Shown here: positions 1-6,049 of the stretch, piece after piece
Position numbering within the stretch: position 1 is the stretch's first letter
Layout: each line of letters opens with the position of its first letter
Assembly (NCBI GenBank): GCA_000436695.1
Contig: HF992633.1
Span: 1-10,792, forward strand
DNA length: 10,792 nt
Direction of reading: 5' to 3'
Origin: Prevotella sp. CAG:1185
Lineage (GTDB): Bacteria > Bacteroidota > Bacteroidia > Bacteroidales > Bacteroidaceae
Translations under genes and position numbers: made by a program
Notes under the pieces: model-generated
Databases searched by the model: none
What the model saw: only the letters and a program-made list of their open reading frames with translations
Told to the model about the DNA's origin: nothing

Positions 1-841
1 CCGCCAGGTCGTTGTCTATGGCGGTCTGCAGGGCGCGGTGCTCATCGTTGCGTATGTTTTCGAGCAGCTGCTCAATGCGCCCTGCCAGCATTACGCCCAC
101 CATGAGCTGCGTCTGTTTCTTCTCGTCGAGCTGTTCCTGGTGAGCCTTGCGCGCCTTAATCTCCTGCCGCTTAATCTCATTCAGCACGTCGGCCACGGTG
201 TCGGCTATGTTGATGCTGTGGTGGGCAGAGTCGCTCACGGCCTTGCGGCTGCGGTTGCTCACCTGTATGGTGTCGGCGTGCTGCTTGCGGAAGGCGTCGG
301 CAAGGCGCGCAAAGAAGCCCTTCTTGCTCTTCACGATGTCGTAGACAACCTCTTTCTTTTCCTCCACCTCCACGGCTTTGGGATGAATAACCACGGAGTC
401 TTCGCCCTGCTGCAGTTTTGAAACTTTCTCGCGGAAGAACTTGTCAGAGTTGTTTTTCGACATCTCCTCAACAATCATCAGCGTGTTTTCGCGCTTCAGC
501 ATCAGCAGGTTCTGCAGCGAGTCGAGCTTGGCTATCTGCGCGCTGTCGGCGGAGCGTACCTTCAGCGTGTCGGCAAGCGCCATGGTCCTGATGAGCAGCG
601 AGTCAAAGTTGTCAAGCTCGTCGGTGTTGCCGAGGCACAGCGACTTCTCGCTGTTGTCGGTTTCGAGAAAGCAGTAGACCAGACTGTCCACCACGTCGCG
701 CCGCTCGATAAACTCGCGTTCGGCCTTGTCTATCTGCATGAAAGCCCTCGTGTTGCCGTAAACCAGCCACACCGCAAAGGCAAGGATTAATATGACGAGT
801 GTGTATCCCGCGCCGATCTTAAACTGTACGCCTGTCTTCAT
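1..841 (-). CDS. Sensor protein N-terminus, probably a hybrid histidine kinase (partial)
   Basis: The frame is open from an ATG at 841-839 to the left edge, giving 280 residues without a stop, so the C-terminal part lies outside the window. It starts MKTGVQFKIGAGYTLVILIL, with a membrane helix at about residues 9-30. A long polar, helix-rich stretch full of Glu, Lys and Asp follows and looks like a periplasmic coiled-coil sensor region. No second membrane helix, HisKA or HATPase is reached. The start and a basic KSKKGFFARL motif (residues 171-180) resemble, from memory, a Bacteroides family of large hybrid sensor kinases in which this region precedes a second helix, kinase and receiver domains. 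Membrane topology is seen; the kinase identity is inferred from that resemblance. Alternatives are a chemoreceptor-like or purely structural coiled-coil membrane protein. Confidence 0.68.
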   Translation of the reverse strand, partial: MKTGVQFKIGAGYTLVILILAFAVWLVYGNTRAFMQIDKAEREFIERRDVVDSLVYCFLETDNSEKSLCLGNTDELDNFDSLLIRTMALADTLKVRSADSAQIAKLDSLQNLLMLKRENTLMIVEEMSKNNSDKFFREKVSKLQQGEDSVVIHPKAVEVEEKKEVVYDIVKSKKGFFARLADAFRKQHADTIQVSNRSRKAVSDSAHHSINIADTVADVLNEIKRQEIKARKAHQEQLDEKKQTQLMVGVMLAGRIEQLLENIRNDEHRALQTAIDNDLA

Positions 842-936
842 CACTGATTATTGTTGTTGTGCGCCTGTCTGCCCGGGTGCTGCCGCCGTTATATTCGTGC
901 CGCTGACAGATGGGGCTTTGTGGTACGCCATTTTTG

Positions 937-944
937 CAAAGATA
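937..944 (-). promoter_or_regulatory. -7 promoter box for the sensor gene
   Basis: On the minus strand the bases read TATCTTTG, an exact match to the Bacteroidetes -7 consensus TAnnTTTG. No TTTG lies 19-21 bases upstream, so the -33 element is weak or missing. The start site would fall near 930, giving a leader of about 90 bases. Confidence 0.5.
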
Positions 945-1051
945 AATTAAAAATGTGTCAATAGTGCATTATCTTTACAAAAAAAGCCGCACTATGTGTA
1001 CTTTTTGTAACTGTTGCGCCTGCCGGTGTGTCATTGCGTGCCGCGCCGTAT

Positions 1052-1093
1052 AAAAAAGGTTGCCCCGCCAACTGGCTGTCACAGTTGACGGGG
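1052..1093 (-). terminator. Intrinsic terminator of the small exported peptide gene
   Basis: On the minus strand CCCCGTCAACTG (1093-1082) pairs with CAGTTGGCGGGG (1074-1063), a 12-bp stem with one G-U pair and a 7-base loop. The run TTTTTT at 1057-1052 follows after four bases. It lies about 75 bases after the stop codon of the peptide gene. Confidence 0.8.
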
Positions 1094-1166
1094 TTCGACC
1101 TTTTGAGATAACACGTATCTCTGATAAAATGAATTAACCTATTATTTTTGCCTTAACCGAACTTCT

Positions 1167-1331
1167 TTATTCAGCTACTACTGCTGTGTCTGCAGGAGCG
1201 GGAGTTGTTACAGTTGTATCTGATACTACAGTGTTCTGAACTTTCTCATTATCGTTATTCTGACCTGCAAATACGTTGCTTACTGATACCAGTGCGAGAG
1301 CTGCTACGGCAGCGAATACTAACTTTTTCAT
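1167..1331 (-). CDS. Small exported peptide, 54 residues
   Basis: ATG at 1331-1329 opens a frame of 54 codons ending in TAA at 1169-1167. The product begins MKKLVFAAVAALALVSVSNV, a textbook signal peptide with two Lys, a hydrophobic Ala/Val/Leu core and a likely cleavage site after VFA (residue 22). The mature part is only about 32 residues, acidic, rich in Thr, Val, Asp and Ala, without Cys, and carries a TTPAP stretch at 42-46. There is no lipobox. An A-rich leader precedes the ATG and a strong terminator follows, which together with the signal peptide argues for a real gene. No -7 box was recognised upstream, but the phased TGTGGAA array (1464-1546) lies about 130 bases upstream. I recall similar short MKKL...NVFA proteins in Prevotella and Bacteroides; their function is unknown to me. 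Confidence 0.8.
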   Translation of the reverse strand: MKKLVFAAVAALALVSVSNVFAGQNNDNEKVQNTVVSDTTVTTPAPADTAVVAE

Positions 1332-1597
1332 AATGCTTTCTTTTTTTATTGTTAATAATTAATGTTCAAATTTCTCACTTATACATATTGCAACAGCCGT
1401 GCCAAACTATGCCACAAATATTTATTTGCTTGATTATCAGTGATTTACGATATTTGAGGCATTTGTGGAATGTGTGGAAAAGTGTGGAACAGGTGTGGAA
1501 TTTTTCCACAAAAAAGTGTGGAAATGCCTCTACACACACTTCCACACACGGCACGAAAAACAAAATAAGGCAACAAATAACGGTGAATATAGGCAAA
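1332..1597. other. Upstream region of the small peptide gene
   Basis: This gene-free stretch runs between the putative purF-like terminator and the small peptide gene. It contains the TGTGGAA array (1464-1546) and an AT-rich segment (about 1340-1440). Open frames on both strands are short, low in complexity and lack family resemblance, so I regard none as a gene. No TAnnTTTG box was found; GAAATTTG (minus strand, near 1375-1382) is one mismatch away. Confidence 0.5.
1464..1546. repeat. Array of seven TGTGGAA/TTCCACA motifs at near-helical spacing
   Basis: TGTGGAA occurs at 1464, 1473, 1483, 1494 and 1517, and its complement TTCCACA at 1504 and 1540. The first five steps are 9, 10, 11, 10 and 13 bases, so most copies fall on one face of the helix. 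The copies at 1494 and 1504 form a perfect hairpin (7-bp arms, TTT loop), and those at 1517 and 1540 are part of 8-bp inverted arms. Two copies extend to TTTTCCACA (1473-1481 on the minus strand, 1502-1510 on the plus), which fits the loose DnaA-box consensus TTWTNCACA. Either an operator array for the small peptide gene or a DnaA-binding cluster is possible. Confidence 0.75.
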
Positions 1598-1649
1598 AAC
1601 AAAGGTGAACGCCGGACTGACGGTTGCAGCCGCGGTATTCACCTTTGTT
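1593..1649 (-). terminator. Putative terminator of the purF-like gene
   Basis: On the minus strand AACAAAGGTGAA (1649-1638) pairs perfectly with TTCACCTTTGTT (1609-1598), followed by further T residues (1597-1595). The 28-base loop contains a small GC-rich inner stem around 1621-1632. It begins 40 bases after the stop codon. The loop is long for an intrinsic terminator, so activity is likely but not certain. Confidence 0.65.
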
Positions 1650-1688
1650 ATTATATAATATGTCGTGCCGGCAAAGGCAGACTATGCG

Positions 1689-3098
1689 TCAGAAGCAGCC
1701 CGTGCCGTCGAAACAGTGGGTGCAGAGCTTGCACTTGGGCAGTCCGATGGCCTCAACGAGGTTTTCGAGCGTGTTAAACTTCAGCGAAGTAAGGCCCAGG
1801 CGGTCGCGGATAATCTCCACCATGCGGTTATATTCGGGCGAGCCTGTTGTGGCATACTTCTCAAGGTTCTTGTTCTCGTCGCCCTCAAGTTCCTTTATTA
1901 TGCGGCGCGTTATCAGCTCTAAGTCGCTTTTTGACGCCGTGAAGCCGATGAACGGGCAGCCGTAGATGAGCGGCGGACAGGCTATGCGCACGTGAGCCTC
2001 GCGCACGCCGTAGTCGAACAGCACCTTAACGTTGTCGCGCAGCTGCGTGCCGCGCACTATCGAGTCGTCGCAGAACAGCAGGCGCTTGCCTTCGAGCATG
2101 GCGCGGTTGGGTATCAGTTTCATCTTTGCTACGAGGTTGCGCAGCTCCTGACGGCCCGGAGTGAAGCTTCGCGGCCATGTGGGCGTATATTTGGATATGG
2201 CGCGGTGATAGGGCACGCCCTTGCCTTCGGCGTATCCGAGGGCCATGCCAACGCCCGAGTCGGGTATGCCGCAGGTGCAGTCAACCTCCGACTTGTCCTG
2301 CTGTCCCATCTTCTTTCCCATCTCGAAGCGCACTTCCTCAACGTTGCGCCCCTCGTAACATGATGTCGGAAATCCGTAGTAAACCCACAGGAACGAGCAT
2401 ATCTGCATCTTCTGTTCGGGCTTGCGCATCTGCTCTATGCCGTCGGCCCTCAGGCGCACAATCTCGCCCGGACCGAGGTAACTGTCAATCTCGTAGTCGA
2501 GGTTAGGAAAGCTCGTCGACTCGCTCGTGGCAGCGTAGGCGCCGTCCTTTCGGCCTATCACTATCGGCGTGCGTCCCCATTTGTCGCGCGCCGCAATTAT
2601 TCCGTCTTCGGTTAGCAGCAGCATGGAGCATGAGCCTTTAATCCTGTTGAACACGTTCTCGATGCCCTCCACAAAGTTCTTGCCCATTATTATCAGCAGG
2701 GCTATAAGCTCGGTCTGGTTTGTGTTGCCCGAACTCAACTCGGCAAGGTGCATGTTCTTGGCGAGCAGCTCCTGTTCAAGTTCGCCGATGTTGTTCACCT
2801 TGCCCACGGTGACAATGGCGAAACGCCCCAGGTGAGAGTTGATGATTATAGGCTGGGCATCGGTGTCGCTGATGATGCCTATGCCCGAATTGCCTGAAAA
2901 CTTGTCGAGCTCGTCCTCGAACTTTGTGCGGAAATATGTGCTCTCAAGGTTATGAATAGAGCGCATAAACTTTTTTTCTGTCGCGTCATACGTAGCCATA
3001 CCGCCACGCTTGGTGCCCAAATGCGAGTTGTAGTCGGTGCCGTAGAAAAGGTCGGTCACGCAACTCGACTTGGAGATTGTCCCGAAGAATCCTCCCAT
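1689..3098 (-). CDS. PurF-like amidophosphoribosyltransferase with degenerate glutaminase domain
   Basis: PurF makes 5-phosphoribosylamine from PRPP and glutamine, the first step of purine synthesis, in the cytoplasm. This 469-residue protein has the PurF order: an N-terminal Ntn glutaminase-type domain (about 1-220) and a phosphoribosyltransferase domain (about 230-460) with PRPP loop LLFCDDSIVRGTQ (340-352). Cys234, Cys381, Cys456 and Cys459 match the four 4Fe-4S ligands of Bacillus subtilis PurF. The glutaminase site is abnormal. Canonical M-C-G-I-V-G is MGGFFG, so the N-terminal nucleophile Cys is Gly. The HVRYAT motif is missing (IGIISD, 73-78), HNGNLVN is replaced by TVGKVNN (97-103), and SDTE by NQTE (127-130). 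An in-frame TAA 24 bases upstream of the ATG excludes a longer form that would restore the Cys. I recall similar MGGFFG proteins in Bacteroidales and Clostridia annotated as PurF. It probably uses ammonia or has another role. No symbol is given because PurF activity is unproven. Confidence 0.85.
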   Translation of the reverse strand: MGGFFGTISKSSCVTDLFYGTDYNSHLGTKRGGMATYDATEKKFMRSIHNLESTYFRTKFEDELDKFSGNSGIGIISDTDAQPIIINSHLGRFAIVTVGKVNNIGELEQELLAKNMHLAELSSGNTNQTELIALLIIMGKNFVEGIENVFNRIKGSCSMLLLTEDGIIAARDKWGRTPIVIGRKDGAYAATSESTSFPNLDYEIDSYLGPGEIVRLRADGIEQMRKPEQKMQICSFLWVYYGFPTSCYEGRNVEEVRFEMGKKMGQQDKSEVDCTCGIPDSGVGMALGYAEGKGVPYHRAISKYTPTWPRSFTPGRQELRNLVAKMKLIPNRAMLEGKRLLFCDDSIVRGTQLRDNVKVLFDYGVREAHVRIACPPLIYGCPFIGFTASKSDLELITRRIIKELEGDENKNLEKYATTGSPEYNRMVEIIRDRLGLTSLKFNTLENLVEAIGLPKCKLCTHCFDGTGCF

Positions 3099-3148
3099 AA
3101 AATATGTTTTTGTTAGTGTTTAATGTATCCGGATGATATCCGTTGCCG

Positions 3149-3156
3149 CAAAGTTA
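3149..3156 (-). promoter_or_regulatory. -7 promoter box for the purF-like gene
   Basis: The minus strand reads TAACTTTG, an exact TAnnTTTG match, about 50 bases before the ATG. No TTTG is found 19-21 bases upstream. I saw no purine-riboswitch-like structure in the short leader. Confidence 0.55.
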
Positions 3157-3271
3157 CAAAAATATTGGCTAACCTTGATGGGCATGTATGCAGTTTTTTT
3201 GACATATCTGCCATGAGTCACGTGCCTGCTGAGTGTGTGAAGGCGTTGGCCGCAGGCTGTGGCGCCATGCA

Positions 3272-3311
3272 AAAAGGCTGCCGGCACTGTTACGGTGCAT
3301 GGCAGCCTTTG
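3272..3311 (-). terminator. Intrinsic terminator of the outer-membrane protein gene
   Basis: On the minus strand AAAGGCTGCC (3311-3302) pairs with GGCAGCCTTT (3283-3274), and GCAC/GTGC continue the stem inside. A T run follows directly. It lies about 85 bases after the stop at 3398. A smaller hairpin without a T run, CATGCC-ACAA-GGCATG (3354-3369), stands between the stop and this terminator. Confidence 0.75.
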
Positions 3312-3397
3312 TTGAAAATAACATTATAAAATAAATTGTGAGTATATTGTCGTCATGCCACAAGGCATGCGTCTGGGGCGTTGTATGTTGATGCGCG

Positions 3398-4111
3398 TCA
3401 GAAGTTTACGCCGAAGTTGAGCGACAGGCATCCGTTGTGAGATGTGTCGAACGTGTCGTGGCAGATGTTCGACAGACCTATGTCGTAGGTTATGTCGGCA
3501 TAGAACAGGTCGTAAGACACGCCGCAGCCCACGCGCAGACCGCCGTCGAAACGCTGGAAGGCATCGTCGGAGAATGAGCTGAAAGCCTTGCGCTCGTCAT
3601 AGTTCTTCATCTTGCCGCCCACGCCGCATGCCAGGTATCCGCCAAACTGCGGCTGGATGGTGAAGTGGTCGTCAATGCTGTAGATATATTTCAGCACGAT
3701 GGGCACCTCGAGATAGTTGAGGTCGTAAGTCATCTTTTTCTTCTCGCCCAGGTCGTTAATTATGTCTTTCTTGCCGCCCTTCTCGGTATAGAAGAGTCCC
3801 GGCTCGAGGTAGAGCGGTATTTCGTCAGAGAGCGGAATGCCAACAACTGCACCCACGGTGAGTCCTGTCTGCGAGTCGCTGCCGTCGAGCGTCGGGTCGT
3901 CAGAGTTGACAGTAGAGAAAGCCGGACCGATACGGAATCCGTAGTACATGTCGCCCGTGCCGAGTCCGCTGTCACGGTAGCCGTAGTCCAGTCGGCCAGA
4001 ATGTTCGTTATAGTAGCGGCTGTGAGTGTAGCTCTGCGCCTGTGAAGGCAGTGCCATGGCCAAAGCGGCAAGTGCCGACAGGGCCAGTCTTTTTATCGTC
4101 TTCGTGTCCAT
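3398..4111 (-). CDS. Outer-membrane beta-barrel protein, PorT/OMP_b-brl_2 type
   Basis: The 237-residue product has a signal peptide: MDTKTIKRLALSALAALAMA, then a likely cut after SQA at residue 25. From about residue 57 it is built of alternating hydrophobic/polar strands ending in a C-terminal aromatic (LNFGVNF), as in outer-membrane barrels. LEPGLFYTEKGGK (102-114) and LNYLEVPIVLKY (131-142) are typical, from memory, of the Bacteroidetes PorT-like barrel family (Pfam outer membrane beta-barrel domain), which has about eight strands. A Tyr- and Gly-rich linker (28-56) precedes the barrel. The gene stands alone with its own promoter (4143-4173) and terminator (3272-3311). No partner reveals the function; many family members are of unknown role. 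It is not clearly PorT itself, which serves type IX secretion. Confidence 0.82.
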   Translation of the reverse strand: MDTKTIKRLALSALAALAMALPSQAQSYTHSRYYNEHSGRLDYGYRDSGLGTGDMYYGFRIGPAFSTVNSDDPTLDGSDSQTGLTVGAVVGIPLSDEIPLYLEPGLFYTEKGGKKDIINDLGEKKKMTYDLNYLEVPIVLKYIYSIDDHFTIQPQFGGYLACGVGGKMKNYDERKAFSSFSDDAFQRFDGGLRVGCGVSYDLFYADITYDIGLSNICHDTFDTSHNGCLSLNFGVNF

Positions 4112-4142
4112 AATCTTCAGGTTTAAATCGTTTTTACAGATG

Positions 4143-4173
4143 CAAAGGAAATAAAAAATAATGAGAATCCAAA
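4143..4173 (-). promoter_or_regulatory. Promoter of the OMP gene, -33 and -7 elements
   Basis: On the minus strand TTTG (4173-4170), then exactly 19 bases, then TTCCTTTG (4150-4143), one mismatch from TAnnTTTG. The spacing is that of the Bacteroidetes consensus. The leader would be about 25-30 bases. Confidence 0.7.
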
Positions 4174-4182
4174 GGGAAATAA

Positions 4183-4207
4183 CCTAAAACGCGTAGGGAA
4201 TCCCCTA
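4183..4207. promoter_or_regulatory. Possible operator: alternating CCTA/TAGG half-sites
   Basis: CCTA (4183-4186), TAGGG (4194-4198) and CCCTA (4203-4207) lie about 10-11 bases apart in alternating orientation. The last two form the inverted repeat TAGGG-AATC-CCCTA. The block starts 10 bases upstream of the OMP -33 element, where an activator would usually bind. The regulator is unknown. Confidence 0.35.
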
Positions 4208-4391
4208 ATATTGGCAGTAGGCAACGGCCGTTGTATTTCGCGTTCCGAGCAAGTTTCTGACCTTCATGCAGCATCAGTTTTTTGCCCTTGTCCCATACAC
4301 CTTTTTAAGGGGTGGCAGTATGTATAAAAGGTAAAGAAAGGTTAATATTTTATTTTTCAATCCTTTTATTTTTTTATTATTAATTTATTTA

Positions 4392-4399
4392 TAATTTTG
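4392..4399 (+). promoter_or_regulatory. -7 promoter box for marC
   Basis: TAATTTTG matches TAnnTTTG exactly, 18 bases before the marC ATG. The -33 region is a T-rich run rather than a clear TTTG. The TTG inside this box is in frame with marC but is part of the promoter, so it is not taken as the start. Confidence 0.55.
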
Positions 4400-4417
4400 C
4401 GGAAAAATTTTAAAACT

Positions 4418-5071
4418 ATGGAAACATTACTGCCTTTTGCACTGTTGTGCCTTACATCTATCTTCACGCTTGCCAATCCGCTTGGCACCATGCCCGTGTT
4501 CCTCACCATGACTCAGGGCATGACCGAGGAGCAGCGCCAGTCTATCGTAAAACGGGCCACTATCACGGCGCTCATCATCCTCATCGTGTTCACCTTTGCC
4601 GGACAGTTCATCTTCATGTTCTTCGGCATATCCACCAACGGCTTCCGTATTGCCGGCGGCGTGATAATCTTCAAGATTGGCTACGACATGCTTCAGGCAC
4701 GTTATACGCACGTAAAGCTAAATTCGGGCGAGATTAAGGCTTATGCCAACGACATAAGCATAACGCCGCTGGGCATACCAATGCTCTGCGGACCGGGCGC
4801 CATAGCCAACACCATCGTGCTGATGAGCGACGCCAAGACGTTTGCCATGAAGGGCATACTGATAGGCTCAATCGTATTTATCTACGTGCTGACATACTTC
4901 ATCCTGCGCGCCTCAACGCGCCTTGTAAGCGTATTGGGCGAGACGGGCAACAACGTAATGATGCGCCTCATGGGACTCCTGCTTATGGTCATCGCCGTTG
5001 AATGTTTCGTGAGCGGCATGAAGCCTATCGTCATAGACACTATCAGTCAGGGCATAATCAACGCCCAATAG
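4418..5071 (+). CDS. MarC family integral membrane protein
   Basis: The 217-residue product is a multi-pass inner-membrane protein with about six hydrophobic helices (near 5-27, 47-69, 74-92, 113-135, 145-164 and 183-202). Family hallmarks are NPLGTMPVF (20-28), FRIAGGVIIFKIGYDML (76-92), the loop SITPLGIPMLCGPGAIAN (114-131) and RLMGLLLMVIAVE (183-195). The length agrees with E. coli MarC, YchE and YhgN. MarC was once linked to multiple antibiotic resistance but that link was later withdrawn, and the transported substrate is unknown. The start is ATG 4418; an in-frame TTG at 4397 overlaps the promoter box and is rejected. This is the only plus-strand gene, with its own promoter, and it converges on the SpoU-family gene with a shared hairpin at 5180-5237. 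Confidence 0.92.
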   Translation: METLLPFALLCLTSIFTLANPLGTMPVFLTMTQGMTEEQRQSIVKRATITALIILIVFTFAGQFIFMFFGISTNGFRIAGGVIIFKIGYDMLQARYTHVKLNSGEIKAYANDISITPLGIPMLCGPGAIANTIVLMSDAKTFAMKGILIGSIVFIYVLTYFILRASTRLVSVLGETGNNVMMRLMGLLLMVIAVECFVSGMKPIVIDTISQGIINAQ

Positions 5072-5173
5072 CCTGAACAGGTATAATTGGCTGCGTCTAA
5101 GGGCTATGCCTGGCATGAAGGCAATATCATAATAACTTCATGACCTCGAAGTTTGCATACTGAATCGAGACAA

Positions 5174-5237
5174 ATAAAAAAGACAGCGGCGGCACAGGTA
5201 AAACACGCATTGATGTTATCTGTGCCGCCGCTGTCTT
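5174..5237 (-). terminator. Strong hairpin terminator between convergent genes
   Basis: AAGACAGCGGCGGCACAG (5180-5197) and CTGTGCCGCCGCTGTCTT (5220-5237) form a perfect 18-bp stem with a 22-base loop. On the minus strand the stem is followed directly by a T run, so it ends transcription of the RNA methyltransferase operon. On the plus strand, after marC, the tail (GCAGTTTATATTTTATT) is less ideal, but the hairpin may also serve there. Confidence 0.82.
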
Positions 5238-5345
5238 GCAGTTTATATTTTATTGTATATAATTATCTGTGCATTCTTGCCTGCCGATAAACAGCCTATA
5301 AAATAGTTTACGCCTTTCTTATTTTAGCAGGCCTCATCCCCGTCA

Positions 5346-5885
5346 TTACTTTTCTCTGCTTATGGCCGCCTGGCAGAAATGCCACACCACTATGCCTGCT
5401 GTTACCGACACGTTTAGCGAATGCTTGGTGCCGAATTGTGGTATCTCGAGGCAGCCGTCGCTGGCATCTACCACCTCCTGGCGCACGCCCTTCACCTCGT
5501 TGCCAAGTACAACGGCATACCGGCGACCGGCGTCGGGAACAAACTCGTTGAGCATGGTGCTGCCTTCACACTGCTCCACGGCCATCACCGTGCGTCCCAT
5601 GTCGTGAAGCTCTTTAACGGCTTCGGCAGCCGTCTCAAAGTAGCGCCACTTCACGCTGTCTTCTGCTCCGAGCGCCGTCTTGTGTATCTCGGCGTGGGGC
5701 GGACAAGCCGTGATGCCACAGATCCACACAGCCTCTACGCGGAAAGCGTCGCACGAACGGAACACCGAGCCTACGTTATACAGGCTCCTCACGTCGTCGA
5801 GCACCACGATGAGCGGCATCTTCTCAGAACTCTTGAACTCGTCCACCGTAAGACGGTTCATCTCCGTAACTTTTAACTTGCGCAT
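5346..5885 (-). CDS. SpoU/TrmH family RNA 2'-O-methyltransferase
   Basis: This 179-residue protein is a SPOUT-class methyltransferase that would transfer a methyl group from SAM to an RNA ribose 2'-OH. All three SpoU motifs are present: motif 1 NVGSVFRSCDAF (37-48) with the key Asn37 and Arg43, motif 2 AVVLGNEVKGV (124-134) with Glu130, and motif 3 IPQFGTKHSLNVSVTAG (148-164), which builds the knotted SAM pocket. There is only the catalytic domain; the N-terminal L30e-like substrate-binding domain of RlmB or TsnR is absent, as in TrmH/TrmL-sized enzymes. The target RNA is therefore not predictable. It lies 144 bases downstream of sufE with no terminator between, so it is probably the last gene of a unit beginning at the U32 gene. 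The spacer is filled with heptamer repeats. Confidence 0.9.
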   Translation of the reverse strand: MRKLKVTEMNRLTVDEFKSSEKMPLIVVLDDVRSLYNVGSVFRSCDAFRVEAVWICGITACPPHAEIHKTALGAEDSVKWRYFETAAEAVKELHDMGRTVMAVEQCEGSTMLNEFVPDAGRRYAVVLGNEVKGVRQEVVDASDGCLEIPQFGTKHSLNVSVTAGIVVWHFCQAAISREK

Positions 5886-5892
5886 CGATTCA

Positions 5893-5985
5893 AATTGAGA
5901 ATTGATAATTGAGAATTGAAAATTATGATTTGACCAAGAAGGAAATTATGAATTATGAATTGTGAATTATGAATTAAGAATTAAA
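5893..5985. repeat. Two arrays of AATTNNN heptamers
   Basis: Five 7-bp units run from 5893 to 5927 (AATTGAG, AATTGAT, AATTGAG, AATTGAA, AATTATG) and six from 5944 to 5985 (AATTATG twice, AATTGTG, AATTATG, AATTAAG, AATTAAA), separated by 16 bases. They fill most of the sufE to RNA-methylase spacer. They resemble short tandemly repeated heptamers (STRRs) known from heterocystous cyanobacteria, and I recall similar strings in Bacteroidales spacers. Confidence 0.85.
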
Positions 5986-6014
5986 ATCCGTATGACTTCA
6001 AGTCAAATGAATTC

Positions 6015-6049
6015 TTCACTCTTCACTCTTCACTCTTCGTTCTTCACTT
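6015..6049. repeat. TTCACTC heptamer array overlapping the sufE 3' end
   Basis: Five 7-bp units: TTCACTC three times, then TTCGTTC and TTCACTT. On the minus strand they read GAGTGAA and supply both the last codons of sufE (VKNEE) and its TGA stop (6032-6030). The array thus overlaps coding sequence and appears to have set the end of the protein. Confidence 0.85.

Larger units (their letters stand above)
842..1166. other. Intergenic region: sensor promoter and small-gene terminator
   Basis: This gene-free stretch separates the sensor gene from the small exported peptide gene; both are read leftwards. It holds a -7 promoter box for the sensor (937-944) and the hairpin terminator of the small gene (1052-1093). 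A 7-bp inverted repeat, ATAGTGC (961-967) and GCACTAT (989-995), lies just upstream of the -7 box and could be an operator, though 7 bp can arise by chance. No open frame with coding character was seen. Confidence 0.6.
4112..4391. other. Divergent regulatory region between the OMP gene and marC
   Basis: This gene-free stretch separates two divergent genes. It carries the OMP promoter (4143-4173), CCTA/TAGG half-sites (4183-4207), a perfect palindrome CAACGGCCGTTG (4222-4233), a direct repeat TGGCAGTA (4212-4219 and 4313-4320) and a very AT-rich tract (about 4340-4396) leading into the marC promoter. No coding frame was supported. Confidence 0.55.

Noticed and set aside
1086..1100. GGTTCGA-like string resembling a tRNA T-loop
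   Set aside because: It is part of and next to the terminator hairpin; no acceptor, D or anticodon arms can be drawn.
1464..1546. Chromosomal replication origin
   Set aside because: DnaA-like boxes are imperfect, no dnaA, dnaN or parAB lies nearby, and genes on both sides run the same way; kept only as an alternative.
1375..1602. Minus-strand 75-codon frame rich in Phe, His and Cys
   Set aside because: Its composition is produced by the TTCCACA repeats and it overlaps the likely regulatory region; no signal or family motif.
1349..1777. Plus-strand 142-codon frame across the TGTGGAA array and the purF-like 3' end
   Set aside because: It crosses the array and a terminator hairpin, runs antisense into the purF-like gene and shows no protein-family character.
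3123..3329. Plus-strand 68-codon frame between the OMP and purF-like genes
   Set aside because: Runs through the OMP terminator hairpin and the purF promoter; Cys-rich composition is incidental.
4397..4417. Longer MarC start at an in-frame TTG
   Set aside because: The TTG lies in the -7 promoter box, and family members start at the METLLPF position.
5421..5876. Plus-strand 151-codon frame antisense to the SpoU methyltransferase
   Set aside because: Shadow of a well-supported gene on the other strand.
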